Assembly: GCA_963711005.1 (NCBI GenBank)
Contig: CAVQCJ010000003.1
Span: 62,001 to 126,000, forward strand
Length of the DNA: 64,000 bases
DNA from: CAVQCJ01 sp963711005
Lineage (GTDB): Bacteria; Actinomycetota; Actinomycetes; Prado026
Reading direction: 5' to 3'
Of this stretch, positions 33,132 to 41,630 are shown in pieces (within the stretch, counting starts at the first letter, position 1; every line of letters begins with the position of its first letter). Position numbers and translations under genes: made by a program. The notes beneath the pieces were generated by a model. It was not told the origin of the DNA and searched no databases. It saw only the letters and a list, made by a program, of their open reading frames with translations.

Positions 33132-34816
33132 CGCCCCGCCGGGTCGTCGAACGTCGGGCCAGGAACCCGGTGCAGCAGCCCGAGGACGAACGGCGGGACC
33201 AGCAGGTCGGCGGCCGCGGCTGCGTACCCGCCGTCGGTGCGTCCGGGCACCCACGCGACGCGGTCGCCATCCCCGGCCACGATCCGGGCCAGCGAGGCCA
33301 GCGCCGGGGCATCGGCGTCGAGGTAGTGCGTGTGCTGGGCCTGCGGCGGCATCGCGTTCGCGGTCTCCGCCGGGAACCGGTGCGCGCCGAACGCCTGCGC
33401 CGCCGGGTCGACATCGAACGCGCTGAGATGGCTCACCGGGTCGCCGCTCGCCGCGCCGACCCACACGTGACCCGGGTCGACCGGCAGGTCGTCGGCCCGG
33501 TCGACGCCGACGCCGGGGCTGCCGAGGACGGCCAGGTCGTCGACGGCGCCCGGAGCGGTCCGCGTGCAGAGCGCTCCGACGACGCTGCCGTAGCTGTGAC
33601 CCACGACGGTGACGTGCGGCTGGTCGTCGCCGCGGGCGGCGCGCAGCCCGGCGATGTCGTGGGCCAGCTCGTCGGCGCCCTTCTCGGCCCGTCTGGTGCT
33701 GAACACCTCCGGGAGGTCGGGCGTCAGGTAGCCCAGCCAGCCGACCGTGGCCACGTCGGGTCGTGCCGCCAGCCGCCTCGTCGCCGAGAACAGGTGCCAG
33801 GTCCCGTCGGCCAGCCCGGGCAGGTCTGGGTCGACCCGCGCGCCGAGGCCCGGCACCACGTACGCGACGTGCGCGGCCACGTCGGGCGACCCGAACGCGA
33901 CGGCCACGCGACCCCGGCCGCCCCAGGCCGTCGGCTCGTACGTCAGCAGCAGCACCGGGACCGGGGACCCGCTCACCGGGTCGAGACGGACCCGGTCGAG
34001 CTCGGCCAGGAGCCGCAGGTCGACGGCATGGGCCGCGACCGCCGGGTCGGACGCGTCGCCACCAGCCCTGGCCCCGGTCGGCCAGCGGGCGAGCCGTCGA
34101 GCCAGGGTCAGGCGGTTGGCCCGGTCCCTGGCGACCGCCGGCACACCCTCGAGGGCCCCGATCCGCCCCGCTGCGACCGGCTCGGCGGTGAGCCGTCGCT
34201 GCTCGGCGGGGGTGTGCGCCGCCCACCACCGCGCCACGTCGGCGGGTGGCGTGGCCGGGGCGGGCACCGTCGACAGCCACGCCGTCACCGCGGGTGCACC
34301 GAGCCGGAGCACTGCGTCCGTACGCGAACGAGGCGCCTGCACCCCGCGCGTGACCGCCCGGCACCGGTCGGCCGCCTCGAGCAGGACGGCGGCACACACC
34401 ACGCCGGCCTGTTGCATCTGCTCCGCCGCCGCGCCGAGCTCGAGCTCGGCCCTGGCCAGGCCCGGACCCGGTGGCAACGGCAGCACGGGCTGCGCGGCCG
34501 CCGCGAGCAGGGCCGCTCGAGCTGCCCGCCGGCCCGCCGCGGCCAGTGCGGTGGCAGCCCGGCTCAGGGCATGCGCCGAGACCTCGAGCGCGCGGGCCAC
34601 CGACGCGAGCCCGTGGGCACGGCGTCGCAGCACCCGCCCGGCGGCGTCCGCGGCCGGGCCGTCCCACCCCGGGCGCAACCCGGGATGGTCGGCGGTCCGC
34701 TCCAGCCGCGCGGCGCAGGCCGACAGGTCTCCGACCGCCCCTGTCAACGCCCGCGCGCTGCAGCGTGCGGCGTCGGACTGGACGGGGTCGCCGGTCAGCA
34801 GTGTCACGACATTCAT
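33128..34816 (-). CDS. DUF1023 alpha/beta hydrolase
   Basis: A 562-residue protein with a long Ala-rich helical N-terminal part (about 1-175) resembling WXG100/ESX-type helical domains, then an alpha/beta hydrolase of the DUF1023 type. The nucleophile elbow is VVGHSYGSVVG, with the acid and His expected in DDLPVDPGHVWVGA and QHTHYLDADA. No signal peptide is seen. It follows a small helical protein gene by 13 bases. Such pairs are typical of actinobacteria; substrate unknown. Confidence 0.85.
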   Translation of the reverse strand: MNVVTLLTGDPVQSDAARCSARALTGAVGDLSACAARLERTADHPGLRPGWDGPAADAAGRVLRRRAHGLASVARALEVSAHALSRAATALAAAGRRAARAALLAAAAQPVLPLPPGPGLARAELELGAAAEQMQQAGVVCAAVLLEAADRCRAVTRGVQAPRSRTDAVLRLGAPAVTAWLSTVPAPATPPADVARWWAAHTPAEQRRLTAEPVAAGRIGALEGVPAVARDRANRLTLARRLARWPTGARAGGDASDPAVAAHAVDLRLLAELDRVRLDPVSGSPVPVLLLTYEPTAWGGRGRVAVAFGSPDVAAHVAYVVPGLGARVDPDLPGLADGTWHLFSATRRLAARPDVATVGWLGYLTPDLPEVFSTRRAEKGADELAHDIAGLRAARGDDQPHVTVVGHSYGSVVGALCTRTAPGAVDDLAVLGSPGVGVDRADDLPVDPGHVWVGAASGDPVSHLSAFDVDPAAQAFGAHRFPAETANAMPPQAQHTHYLDADAPALASLARIVAGDGDRVAWVPGRTDGGYAAAAADLLVPPFVLGLLHRVPGPTFDDPAGR

Positions 34817-34829
34817 CGGGAGACCGCAT

Positions 34830-35204
34830 TCACCTGGAGCTCGTCGGGTTGCCCGTCCGAGTGCGCAGCGCGGCGGCGATGCGCCCGTCGTCCGACACGT
34901 ACGAGTCGGCGGCGCTCGTCAGGGCCGTCACCACGTCGTGCAGCGCACCCGCCTCGGCCATCAGTGCGGTGCGGGCGTCAGCCGTGAGCAGCTCGAGCGC
35001 GCGTGGCACCGGGTCGGGTGCGGCGGCGCCTGCGCGGCCGGCGGCCGGAAGGGCCGCCACGGTCTGCTCCAGCACGCCGGCGACCTGACGCACAGTCGCA
35101 GCGAGCTCGCGCAGCGCAGCGGGCGAGACCGTGATCGTCGGTCGACGCTGGTCTGTCGGCAACGTGCGGGCTCCATCTCCTGAGAGGTCCGGTGGGAAAG
35201 CCAC
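34830..35204 (-). CDS. Small helical protein partnered with the DUF1023 hydrolase
   Basis: A 124-residue protein from the GTG at 35204 (GGGAG nine bases upstream); a TTG at 35162 with GGAG eight bases upstream would give 110 residues, nearer to ESX-like proteins. The core TVSPAALRELAATVRQVAGVLEQTVAALP and ALMAEAGALHDVVTALTSAADSYVSDDGRIAAAL forms two long helices like WXG100-type or PE-like proteins, but no WxG motif is present. It likely binds the helical arm of the downstream hydrolase. Family not recognised. Confidence 0.65.
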   Translation of the reverse strand: MAFPPDLSGDGARTLPTDQRRPTITVSPAALRELAATVRQVAGVLEQTVAALPAAGRAGAAAPDPVPRALELLTADARTALMAEAGALHDVVTALTSAADSYVSDDGRIAAALRTRTGNPTSSR

Positions 35205-35349
35205 CCTCCCGATCTCCCGACGGTGCCGGATGCCGGCCGGCGCCTCCTGTGGACGGCGGTCCGAGTCACCCGGATCTGGGGACGGCGTCGGCGACCGGCG
35301 CCGTCGCACGCCGGCGCCGCGACGCGGACGGACTGGCACACTGCGCGTC

Positions 35350-36183
35350 ATGCCCGATCCCGCGTCGACCGGCACGAGGGTGTCCGTGTGCGTCGCGGGG
35401 GCCACCGGGTGGACCGGTCGTCCCGTCGCCGAGGCGGTCCTCGCCGCCGACGACCTAGCGCTGAGTTCTGCGGTGAGCCGGTCGGCGGCCGGCCGAGACC
35501 TCGGCGAGTGGTGGGGGTCGGGCGCCAACCAGGTTCCGGTCTTCGGCTCGGTCGACGCGGCGGCGCTGGACGGTGTCGACGTGCTGGTCGACTACACCTC
35601 GCACGAGTCCGCGCTGGCCCATGCGCTCGCCGCGGTCGAGAACGGCGTGAGCGTGGTGGTCGGCAGCTCCGGGCTGGCGGCCGACGACTTCGCGCGGATC
35701 GACGCAGCCGCCCGCGCCGGCGGGGTCGGCGTGATCGCAGCCGGCAACTTCTCCGTCACCGCCGCCATGGCCACGGCGGCGGCCCTGCTCGTCGCCCGGT
35801 ACCTGCCAGAGCGGGAGATCGTCGACTACGCGTCGGCCGGGAAGCCCGACGTCCCGAGCGGCACCGCCCGCGAGATCGCCGAACGACTCGGGGAGGTCAG
35901 CCGCCCGACGCTCGAGGTCTCGCTGGCGGAGACCGGCGGTCCGGTCGAGGCGCGCGGCGCGACCGTAGCCGGAACCCAGGTGCACTCGGTGCGGCTGCCG
36001 AGCTTCGTGGTCTCGACGGAGGTGGTGTTCGCGCGTCCGGACGAGCGCCTGGTGATCCGACACGACGCCGGCCCGACCCCGACGCCGTACGTGGCCGGGA
36101 CCCTGCTCGCGATCCGTGCCGTGCAGTCCCATCATGGACTCGTGCGCGGGCTCGACACCCTGCTCCTGGCCCGCGACTCGTAG
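35350..36183 (+). CDS. DapB-like dihydrodipicolinate reductase homologue, catalytic His pair absent
   Basis: A 277-residue NAD(P)-binding protein related to 4-hydroxy-tetrahydrodipicolinate reductase: VCVAGATGWTGRPV (nucleotide loop), VLVDYTSHESALAHAL, GNFSVTAAM and KPDVPSGTA. In true DapB the active site reads E-x-HH-xx-K-x-DAPSGTA; here the His pair is Ala161-Ser162 while K165 is kept. It may be a paralogue acting on another substrate or an actinobacterial subgroup using a different acid. The ATG has no clear ribosome site. It is divergent from the small helical gene. Confidence 0.75.
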   Translation: MPDPASTGTRVSVCVAGATGWTGRPVAEAVLAADDLALSSAVSRSAAGRDLGEWWGSGANQVPVFGSVDAAALDGVDVLVDYTSHESALAHALAAVENGVSVVVGSSGLAADDFARIDAAARAGGVGVIAAGNFSVTAAMATAAALLVARYLPEREIVDYASAGKPDVPSGTAREIAERLGEVSRPTLEVSLAETGGPVEARGATVAGTQVHSVRLPSFVVSTEVVFARPDERLVIRHDAGPTPTPYVAGTLLAIRAVQSHHGLVRGLDTLLLARDS

Positions 36184-36196
36184 AACGGGAACCGGC

Positions 36197-36895
36197 ATGA
36201 CGCTCGCCGATGTGCTGCGAGAACCCGGCGCCACCCCACCGGCCGACCAGGCCCAGCAGGCACTGTCGTACCGGATCCTGCGCAAGTGCGTCGGCGTCGT
36301 GGGGCTCGCGCTGCCCACCGTGCTGCTGCTCGCCCACCTCGTCGGCTTCGTGCCCGGCGACCTGCCCGGATCGATCAGCGCGTTCTACTACACGAGGATG
36401 GGCGCGTACTTCGTCGGCTCGCTGTGCGCGCTCGGTGTCTTCCTGTTCTCGTACCGGTACGCCAGGCGCGACAACTGGCTCAGCAACGTCGCCAGCGTGT
36501 TCGTGATCTTCGTGGCGCTGTGCCCGACTGCTTCCGACACTGGCCCGCACAACGTCTGGAACGTCCTGCACCTCGTCGCGGCGTTCAGCTTCTTCACCGT
36601 GGTCGCGGTGTTCTCGGGTTTCCTGTTCACCCGCAAGCCCGGGCAGCCGCACTGGTGGGAACGGTGGCGGCTGCCCTGGGCCGTCCGGACCGCCGAGGAC
36701 AGGCGGGACTGGGTCTACCGCGTCTGCGCGCTGCTCATCGGTCTGTCGTTGCTCGCGGCCGTCGTCGTGGAGAGGTTCGGCGGGCACATCCTGTTCTGGG
36801 GCGAGTCCGTCGCGGTCCTCGCCTTCTCGTTCTCCTGGCTGGTCAAGGGCCAGTTCCGCTGGCTGTGGCAGTGGGTCGTGTTCCCGGACCCCTGA
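36197..36895 (+). CDS. Six-helix membrane protein of unknown function
   Basis: A 232-residue integral membrane protein beginning TLADVLREPG, with about six hydrophobic segments (VGVVGLALPTVLLLAHLVGF; MGAYFVGSLCALGVFLFSY; VASVFVIFVALCP; VLHLVAAFSFFTVVAVFSGF; VCALLIGLSLLAAVVVE; SVAVLAFSFSWLVKG). The loop DLPGSISAFYYT and CPTASDTGPHNVWN look conserved, but I cannot name the family. It begins 14 bases after the DapB-like gene and is probably co-transcribed. Confidence 0.75.
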   Translation: MTLADVLREPGATPPADQAQQALSYRILRKCVGVVGLALPTVLLLAHLVGFVPGDLPGSISAFYYTRMGAYFVGSLCALGVFLFSYRYARRDNWLSNVASVFVIFVALCPTASDTGPHNVWNVLHLVAAFSFFTVVAVFSGFLFTRKPGQPHWWERWRLPWAVRTAEDRRDWVYRVCALLIGLSLLAAVVVERFGGHILFWGESVAVLAFSFSWLVKGQFRWLWQWVVFPDP

Positions 36896-36906
36896 CGCGC
36901 GTTCGG

Positions 36907-36990
36907 TGCGGGAGGGGGGACTCGAACCCCCACGCCCTCTCGGGCACCAGGACCTAAACCTGGCGCGGCTGCCAGTTACGCCACTCCCGC
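36907..36990 (-). tRNA. tRNA-Leu, anticodon TAG
   Basis: An 84-base cloverleaf on the minus strand. The acceptor GCGGGAG pairs with CTCCCGC, the D-arm contains GTAACTGGCAG, the anticodon stem CCAGG/CCTGG encloses TTTAGGT (anticodon TAG), the long variable arm GCCC-GAGA-GGGC marks a class II tRNA, and the T-arm is GGGGGTTCGAGTCCCC. CCA is not encoded. No integrase or attachment-site duplication is visible beside it. Confidence 0.97.
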
Positions 36991-37013
36991 CGACGCATGA
37001 GCCAGGGTACGGG

Positions 37014-37496
37014 TCAGTCGACGCCGAGCTCGCGGCGCAGCTTGGCGACGTGGCCGGTCGCCCGCACGTTGTACTGGGCCTGCTCGACGTTGCCCTCGGC
37101 GTCGATCACGAACGTGGACCGGATCACGCCCTCGACGGTCTTGCCGTAGAGCTGCTTCTGGCCGTACGCCCCGTACGCGCGCAGCACCGACTTGTCCGGG
37201 TCGGACAGCAGCGGGAACGTCAGGTGCTCCTTGTCGCGGAACCTGGCCAGCTTGGCCGGGGCGTCCGGCGACAGGCCGACCACCTGGATCCCTGCCGCCG
37301 CGAGGGCAGAGAGGCTGTCGCGGAAGTCGCAGGCCTGCGTGGTGCAGCCGGGGGTCATCGCGGCGGGGTAGACGTAGAGCACCACCCGCTTGCCGTGCAG
37401 GTCGGCGAGCTTGAGCGTGTCGCCGTGGTCGTCGGTGAGCGCGAAGTCGGGCGCCGGCTCTCCGGGCTCGAGCCGGACGTTGGTGGTTGCGGTCAT
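37014..37496 (-). CDS. bcp: Thioredoxin-dependent peroxiredoxin (Bcp/PrxQ type)
   Basis: A 160-residue peroxiredoxin reducing hydroperoxides. PAAMTPGCTTQACDFRD holds the peroxidatic Cys and, five residues on, the resolving Cys of the BCP/PrxQ class. PDFALTDDHGDTLKL and FPLLSDPDKSVLRAYGAYGQK are typical. The usual Lys before MTPGC is replaced by Ala. GGAGG lies 11 bases before the ATG. It is downstream of nothing on its strand and ends 23 bases from the tRNA. Confidence 0.94.
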   Translation of the reverse strand: MTATTNVRLEPGEPAPDFALTDDHGDTLKLADLHGKRVVLYVYPAAMTPGCTTQACDFRDSLSALAAAGIQVVGLSPDAPAKLARFRDKEHLTFPLLSDPDKSVLRAYGAYGQKQLYGKTVEGVIRSTFVIDAEGNVEQAQYNVRATGHVAKLRRELGVD

Positions 37497-37663
37497 CGCG
37501 GCGAGGTCCTCCGGGGTGGTGGTCGGTCCGCCTCACGCTAGGTGCCCTCGTCCGGGTCGGCAAACTCAAGGTCGGCGAGCACTGGGGCGCATCCCGGCGG
37601 CGACGCGGGCAGGCCCGAGGCCGTACGGTAGGGCCGCACCCGAACGACCCGAGGAGATCGACA

Positions 37664-37915
37664 GTGAGCCAGCCGGCGGCGCGGACCCCAGACCAGATCG
37701 AGGCCGAGATCGCGTCCACGCGGACGGAGCTGACCGGCAACATCGAGACCCTCCAGCGCCGGCTGAGCCCGGCCAGCCTGGCCGAGGCGGCCAGGGACAA
37801 GGTCCTGGGCGTGGTCCGCCGCGACGACGGCTCGCTCGACCCGGTCCGCGCCTCGGTGGTTGCCGGCGTGGTGGTGGTGGTCACTCTCTACTTCATCAGG
37901 CGCCGCCGGCTGTGA
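37664..37915 (+). CDS. DUF3618 small membrane protein
   Basis: An 83-residue actinobacterial DUF3618 protein: TPDQIEAEIASTRTELTGNIETLQRRLSP is the signature helix, followed by one C-terminal membrane segment (VVAGVVVVVTLYFI) and RRRRL. GAGGAG precedes the GTG. The soluble helix would face the cytoplasm. Function unknown. Its stop overlaps the start of the Cpn10-like gene by four bases. Confidence 0.9.
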   Translation: MSQPAARTPDQIEAEIASTRTELTGNIETLQRRLSPASLAEAARDKVLGVVRRDDGSLDPVRASVVAGVVVVVTLYFIRRRRL

Positions 37916-38253
37916 CCGCTCCCGACGAGGGCGCCGCGTCCGACAGCCTTCCGGTCAAGCTGCTGCACGACCGGCTCCTGGTCGAGGAGGAGGGCGCGGC
38001 CGAGCGCAAGACCAGTGGCGGGATCCTGATCCCGGCCACGGCGCAGGTGGGCAAGCGGCTGGCCTGGGCCCGCGTGGTCGCCGTCGGTCAGAACGTCCGC
38101 AACGTGGAGACCGGCGACCGGGTGCTGTTCGAGCCGGAGGACCGCTCGGAGGTGGAGCTGCACGGGACCACGTACGTGCTGCTGCGCGAGCGCGATGTGC
38201 ACGCGGTCGCATCGTCGCGGGTCGGCGAGAGCGGCACCGGCCTCTACCTGTGA
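37912..38253 (+). CDS. GroES/Cpn10-like protein
   Basis: A 113-residue Cpn10-fold protein: VKLLHDRLLVEEEGAAERKTSGGILIP, then VVAVGQNVRNVETGDRVLFEPED and a C-terminal extension SSRVGESGTGLYL. The mobile-loop region (ERKTSGGILIP) is kept, so binding to a chaperonin ring is possible, but the gene is not next to groEL. It is coupled by four-base overlaps to the DUF3618 gene upstream and the acyl-CoA synthetase downstream; a paralogue of the main GroES is likely. Confidence 0.85.
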   Translation: MTAPDEGAASDSLPVKLLHDRLLVEEEGAAERKTSGGILIPATAQVGKRLAWARVVAVGQNVRNVETGDRVLFEPEDRSEVELHGTTYVLLRERDVHAVASSRVGESGTGLYL

Positions 38254-39692
38254 GCCTCACGGAGCTGCTGCGCGAGCGGCGGCCGGCCGACCCGGGTGCG
38301 GTGGCCGTGCGCACGCCGCGCGGCGAGGTGATGACGTACGGGGAGCTGGACGCGCGCTCGGCCGCGACGGCCGCGGCGCTCGTCGGGGCCGGCGTTCGCC
38401 CGGGCGACCGGGTGGCGGTGCAGGTGGCCAAGTCGGTGGCGGCGGTGGTCCTGCACGCCGCCTGCCTGCGGGCCGGCGCCGTCCAGCTGCTGCTGAACCC
38501 GGCGGCGACCGGGGACGAGGTCGCGTACGCGCTGACCGACGGGGAGCCGGTGCTCGTGGTGCGCGACGGCACGCTCGCCGCCACCGGCTCGGGAGGCCCG
38601 GGCGGCCCGGGCGGCTCGGCGGTGGCCTTCGACGACGTGCGGCGTGGTGCCGACGACCCGGCGGCGCTGCTGTACACGTCGGGGACCACCGGACGCCCGA
38701 AGGGTGCCCTGCTCAGCCACGGCAACCTCGAGCACAACGCGCGGACCCTGGTCGACGCATGGGGCTTCACCGGCGCGGACACCACGCTGCACGTCCTGCC
38801 GCTGCACCACACGCACGGGTTGTTCGTCGCGCTGCACTGCGCGCTGGCCAGCGGGTCGACCACGCTGCTGTGCGAACGGTTCGACCCTGCCGAGGCCGTC
38901 GCCCTGCTTCCGGGCTGCACCGTGCTGATGGGCGTTCCGACCCACTACCTGCGGTTACTCGCTCAGCCGGGTTTCGACGCCGGCGCGACGGCGGACCTGC
39001 GGCTGATGACGTCGGGTTCGGCCCCGCTGTCCGCAGCGACTCACGCGCAGGTCCGCGAGCGCACGGGACATGCCGTGCTGGAGCGGTACGGGATGACCGA
39101 GACGTCCATCATCACGTCGAACCCCTTGCACGGTGAGCGCCGGGCCGGGACGGTGGGGCCCGCCCTGCCCGGCGTCGGGGTCCGGGCGGTGGACGACGCG
39201 GACCGTCCGGTGCACGTCGGAGCCGTCGGCGCGATCCAGGTGCGCGGGCCCAACGTGTTCGCCGGGTACTGGCGTCGCCCCCAGCTGCGCGCGACGGAGT
39301 TCACCGCCGACGGCTGGTTCCGCACCGGCGACCTCGGGTCGCTCTCCGAGGACGGCTACCTGACGATCGTCGGGCGCACCAAGGACGTCGTCATCTCGGC
39401 CGGGCTGAACGTGTACCCGAAGGAGGTCGAGGGCGTGCTCGACGCGCTTCCCGGCGTGCTGGAGTCGGCGGTCGTGGGACTGCCGGACGCCGACCTCGGC
39501 GAGCGAGTGGTCGCGGTCGTGGTGCCGGACGACGGCGTCCGGCTCGACCCCGACGCGCTGCGGGCCGCCTGCCGGGAACGGCTCGCCGGCTACAAGGTGC
39601 CCAAGCAGGTCGTCGTCGTGGACGAGCTGCCGCGCAACGCGCTCGGCAAGGTCGAGAAGGCCCGCCTGCGCGCCACCATGACGGTGGACTAG
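38250..39692 (+). CDS. Acyl-CoA synthetase, malonyl-CoA synthetase (MatB)-like
   Basis: A 480-residue adenylate-forming enzyme. LLYTSGTTGRPKGALLSHGNL is the ATP loop, with PLHHTHGLFVALHCAL, LERYGMTETSIITSNP, GERRAGTVGPALPGV, GYWRRPQLRATEF, WFRTGDLG, and AGLNVYPKEVE after it; the catalytic Lys is in NALGKVEKARLR. The pattern of these motifs closely follows MatB, which makes malonyl-CoA from malonate, though other short dicarboxylates or acyl groups cannot be excluded. The start overlaps the Cpn10-like stop. Confidence 0.85.
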   Translation: MSLTELLRERRPADPGAVAVRTPRGEVMTYGELDARSAATAAALVGAGVRPGDRVAVQVAKSVAAVVLHAACLRAGAVQLLLNPAATGDEVAYALTDGEPVLVVRDGTLAATGSGGPGGPGGSAVAFDDVRRGADDPAALLYTSGTTGRPKGALLSHGNLEHNARTLVDAWGFTGADTTLHVLPLHHTHGLFVALHCALASGSTTLLCERFDPAEAVALLPGCTVLMGVPTHYLRLLAQPGFDAGATADLRLMTSGSAPLSAATHAQVRERTGHAVLERYGMTETSIITSNPLHGERRAGTVGPALPGVGVRAVDDADRPVHVGAVGAIQVRGPNVFAGYWRRPQLRATEFTADGWFRTGDLGSLSEDGYLTIVGRTKDVVISAGLNVYPKEVEGVLDALPGVLESAVVGLPDADLGERVVAVVVPDDGVRLDPDALRAACRERLAGYKVPKQVVVVDELPRNALGKVEKARLRATMTVD

Positions 39693-39711
39693 CCACTGCT
39701 GGTCGCTCCGC

Positions 39712-40179
39712 TCAGGTCAGGGACTTGGCGAAGGCGCGGCTCAGCGGGGAGTCCTGGTAGTGGCCGAAGCCCTGCACGCGCGTGTAGCCGCTCGACCCGT
39801 AGAGCGCGATCGCCGCCGGCTGCATGGTTCCGGTCTCGAGCAGGACCCGTCGGTACCCGGCGGCCGCCGCGTACGCCTCGAGCCAGGCCAGGACGGCCCG
39901 GGCGTGGCCGCGACCGCGGTGCCCCTCGACCACGTACATCCGCTTGATCTCCGCCGACTCGGCGTCGGTGCGGCGCAGGCCTCCGGTCGCCACGGCGACG
40001 CCGTCCACCCAGCCGACCACGAACACCCCGTCCGGCGGCGCGAACTGCTCCGGGTCGGTCTCGGTCTCGTCCGGCCCGCCGTACAGCCGCACGTACTCCT
40101 GCTGCACCTGCGCCTCCAGCTCGCGCACCACGGGGTCCGCGTACGGCGTGGGGCGCAGCTCCATCGGTTCGGCGGGCAT
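39712..40179 (-). CDS. GNAT-family N-acetyltransferase
   Basis: A 155-residue acetyltransferase with the acetyl-CoA loop VEGHRGRGHARAVLAWLE and the C-terminal AIALYGSSGYTRVQGFGHY of the GNAT fold. VAVATGGLRRTDAESAEIKRMYV is the central sheet. The acceptor is unknown. Its ATG lies directly against the bioA stop, so it is translated from the bioA transcript. Confidence 0.88.
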   Translation of the reverse strand: MPAEPMELRPTPYADPVVRELEAQVQQEYVRLYGGPDETETDPEQFAPPDGVFVVGWVDGVAVATGGLRRTDAESAEIKRMYVVEGHRGRGHARAVLAWLEAYAAAAGYRRVLLETGTMQPAAIALYGSSGYTRVQGFGHYQDSPLSRAFAKSLT

Positions 40180-41502
40180 CTAGCCGGTCACCGCCGTGAC
40201 AGTTGCGAGCGCCACCATCGCGGCGGTCACCCGGTCGACGTCGTCGTCCGCCATGACGTACGCCGGCATCGTGTAGAGCAGCCGGCCGAACGGTCGCAGC
40301 CACACCCCGCGGTCGGCCAGGAACGCGGTCGCCGCGACCAGGTCGACCGGCCCGCGCATCTCGAGGACGCCGATCGCGCCGAGCACGCGGACGTCCGCGA
40401 CGGCCGGCAGCGCCCGGGCGGCGGCCAGGCCCGCCTCCAGCCGGGCGCCGACCCGGGCGACGTCCGCCGCCCAGCCACGGTCGAGGAGCAGGTCGACAGA
40501 GGCCAGCGACACCGCGGCGGCCAGCGGGTTCCCCATGAACGTGGGGCCGTGCATGAGGACACCGGCCGATGCGGGTGAGCGGATGGACACGACGGCGGCG
40601 ACCTCGTCGGTGCACAGCGTCGCACCCATCGACAGGTAGCCACCCGTGAGCGCCTTGCCGACGCACATCAGGTCGGGGGCGATCCCGGCCTGCTCGCAGG
40701 CGAACAGCGTGCCGGTACGGCCGAAACCGGTGGCGATCTCGTCGGCCACCAGCAGCACGTCGTACATGTCGCACAGCTCGCGCACTCGGGCCAGGTAGGC
40801 GGGGGAGTAGAACCACATGCCGCCGGCACCCTGGGCGACCGGCTCGAGCACCACGGCGGCGATCTCGTCGGCGTGCTCGGCGAGCAGCTTCTCGAGCTCG
40901 TGCGTGTGCGCCGGTTCGAGGGTGTCGTCGTAGCGGCAGGCCGGGCGCGGCGCGAACAGCTGCGCGGGCAGGCCGGGGAACAGCCGGTGCATGCCGGTGT
41001 CCGGGTCGCACACCGACATCGCCCACAACGTGTCGCCGTGGTAGCCGCCGCGGAGCGCGAGCATGCGGGTCCGCGCCGGGCGCCCCCGCGCGGCCCAGTA
41101 CTGCACGGCCAGCTTGAGTGCGACCTCGACCGCGACCGAGCCCGAGTCGCAGAAGAACACGCGCTGCAGCGGCCCCGGGGTCAGCCCGACGAGCCGCTCG
41201 GCCAGCGCCACCGCGGGCGCGTGCGTCAGCCCGCCGAACATCACGTGCGCCATCGAGCCCAGCTGGCCGGTGACGGCACGGTCCAGCACCGGGTGCCGGT
41301 AGCCGTGCACGGCGGCCCACCACGAAGCCATCCCGTCGACCAGCTCGCGTCCGTCGGCCAGCCGCAGCCGCACGCCGGCGGCGGACCGCACCGGCAGCAC
41401 CGGGGGCGGGTCGGTAGCGGGGGCGTACGGATGCCAGAGGTGCGCCCGGTCGGCGTCGAGCAGCCGCCCGGCCTCGCCCGGCCCGTCCGCGCCGTCGCCC
41501 AT
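40180..41502 (-). CDS. bioA: Adenosylmethionine-8-amino-7-oxononanoate aminotransferase
   Basis: Biotin-pathway aminotransferase using S-adenosylmethionine to make 7,8-diaminopelargonate. The 440 residues show DRAHLWHPYAP at the N-terminus, SGSVAVEVALKLAVQYW, DEIATGFGRTGTLFACE, and the PLP lysine in MCVGKALTGGYLSMG. GPTFMGNPLAAAVS is also typical. GGGAG lies upstream of the ATG. No other bio gene is present in the window; a GNAT gene follows. Confidence 0.95.
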   Translation of the reverse strand: MGDGADGPGEAGRLLDADRAHLWHPYAPATDPPPVLPVRSAAGVRLRLADGRELVDGMASWWAAVHGYRHPVLDRAVTGQLGSMAHVMFGGLTHAPAVALAERLVGLTPGPLQRVFFCDSGSVAVEVALKLAVQYWAARGRPARTRMLALRGGYHGDTLWAMSVCDPDTGMHRLFPGLPAQLFAPRPACRYDDTLEPAHTHELEKLLAEHADEIAAVVLEPVAQGAGGMWFYSPAYLARVRELCDMYDVLLVADEIATGFGRTGTLFACEQAGIAPDLMCVGKALTGGYLSMGATLCTDEVAAVVSIRSPASAGVLMHGPTFMGNPLAAAVSLASVDLLLDRGWAADVARVGARLEAGLAAARALPAVADVRVLGAIGVLEMRGPVDLVAATAFLADRGVWLRPFGRLLYTMPAYVMADDDVDRVTAAMVALATVTAVTG

Positions 41503-41630
41503 GCCCGTCCTGCTCCCTTCCTCGTCCGGCAGCCCAGGGTACGCAGGCGGCCCGGGCCGGCAGACCCTTGCTGTACTCCGTCTGACGTTCTATCGTTCGA
41601 CGTACTAGAGGACCGAGAGACGGAGGCGGC

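Noticed and set aside
36907..36990. tRNA-Leu as an integration site of a mobile island
   Set aside because: No integrase gene and no repeat of the tRNA 3' end was seen nearby, and the flanking genes look like core genes.
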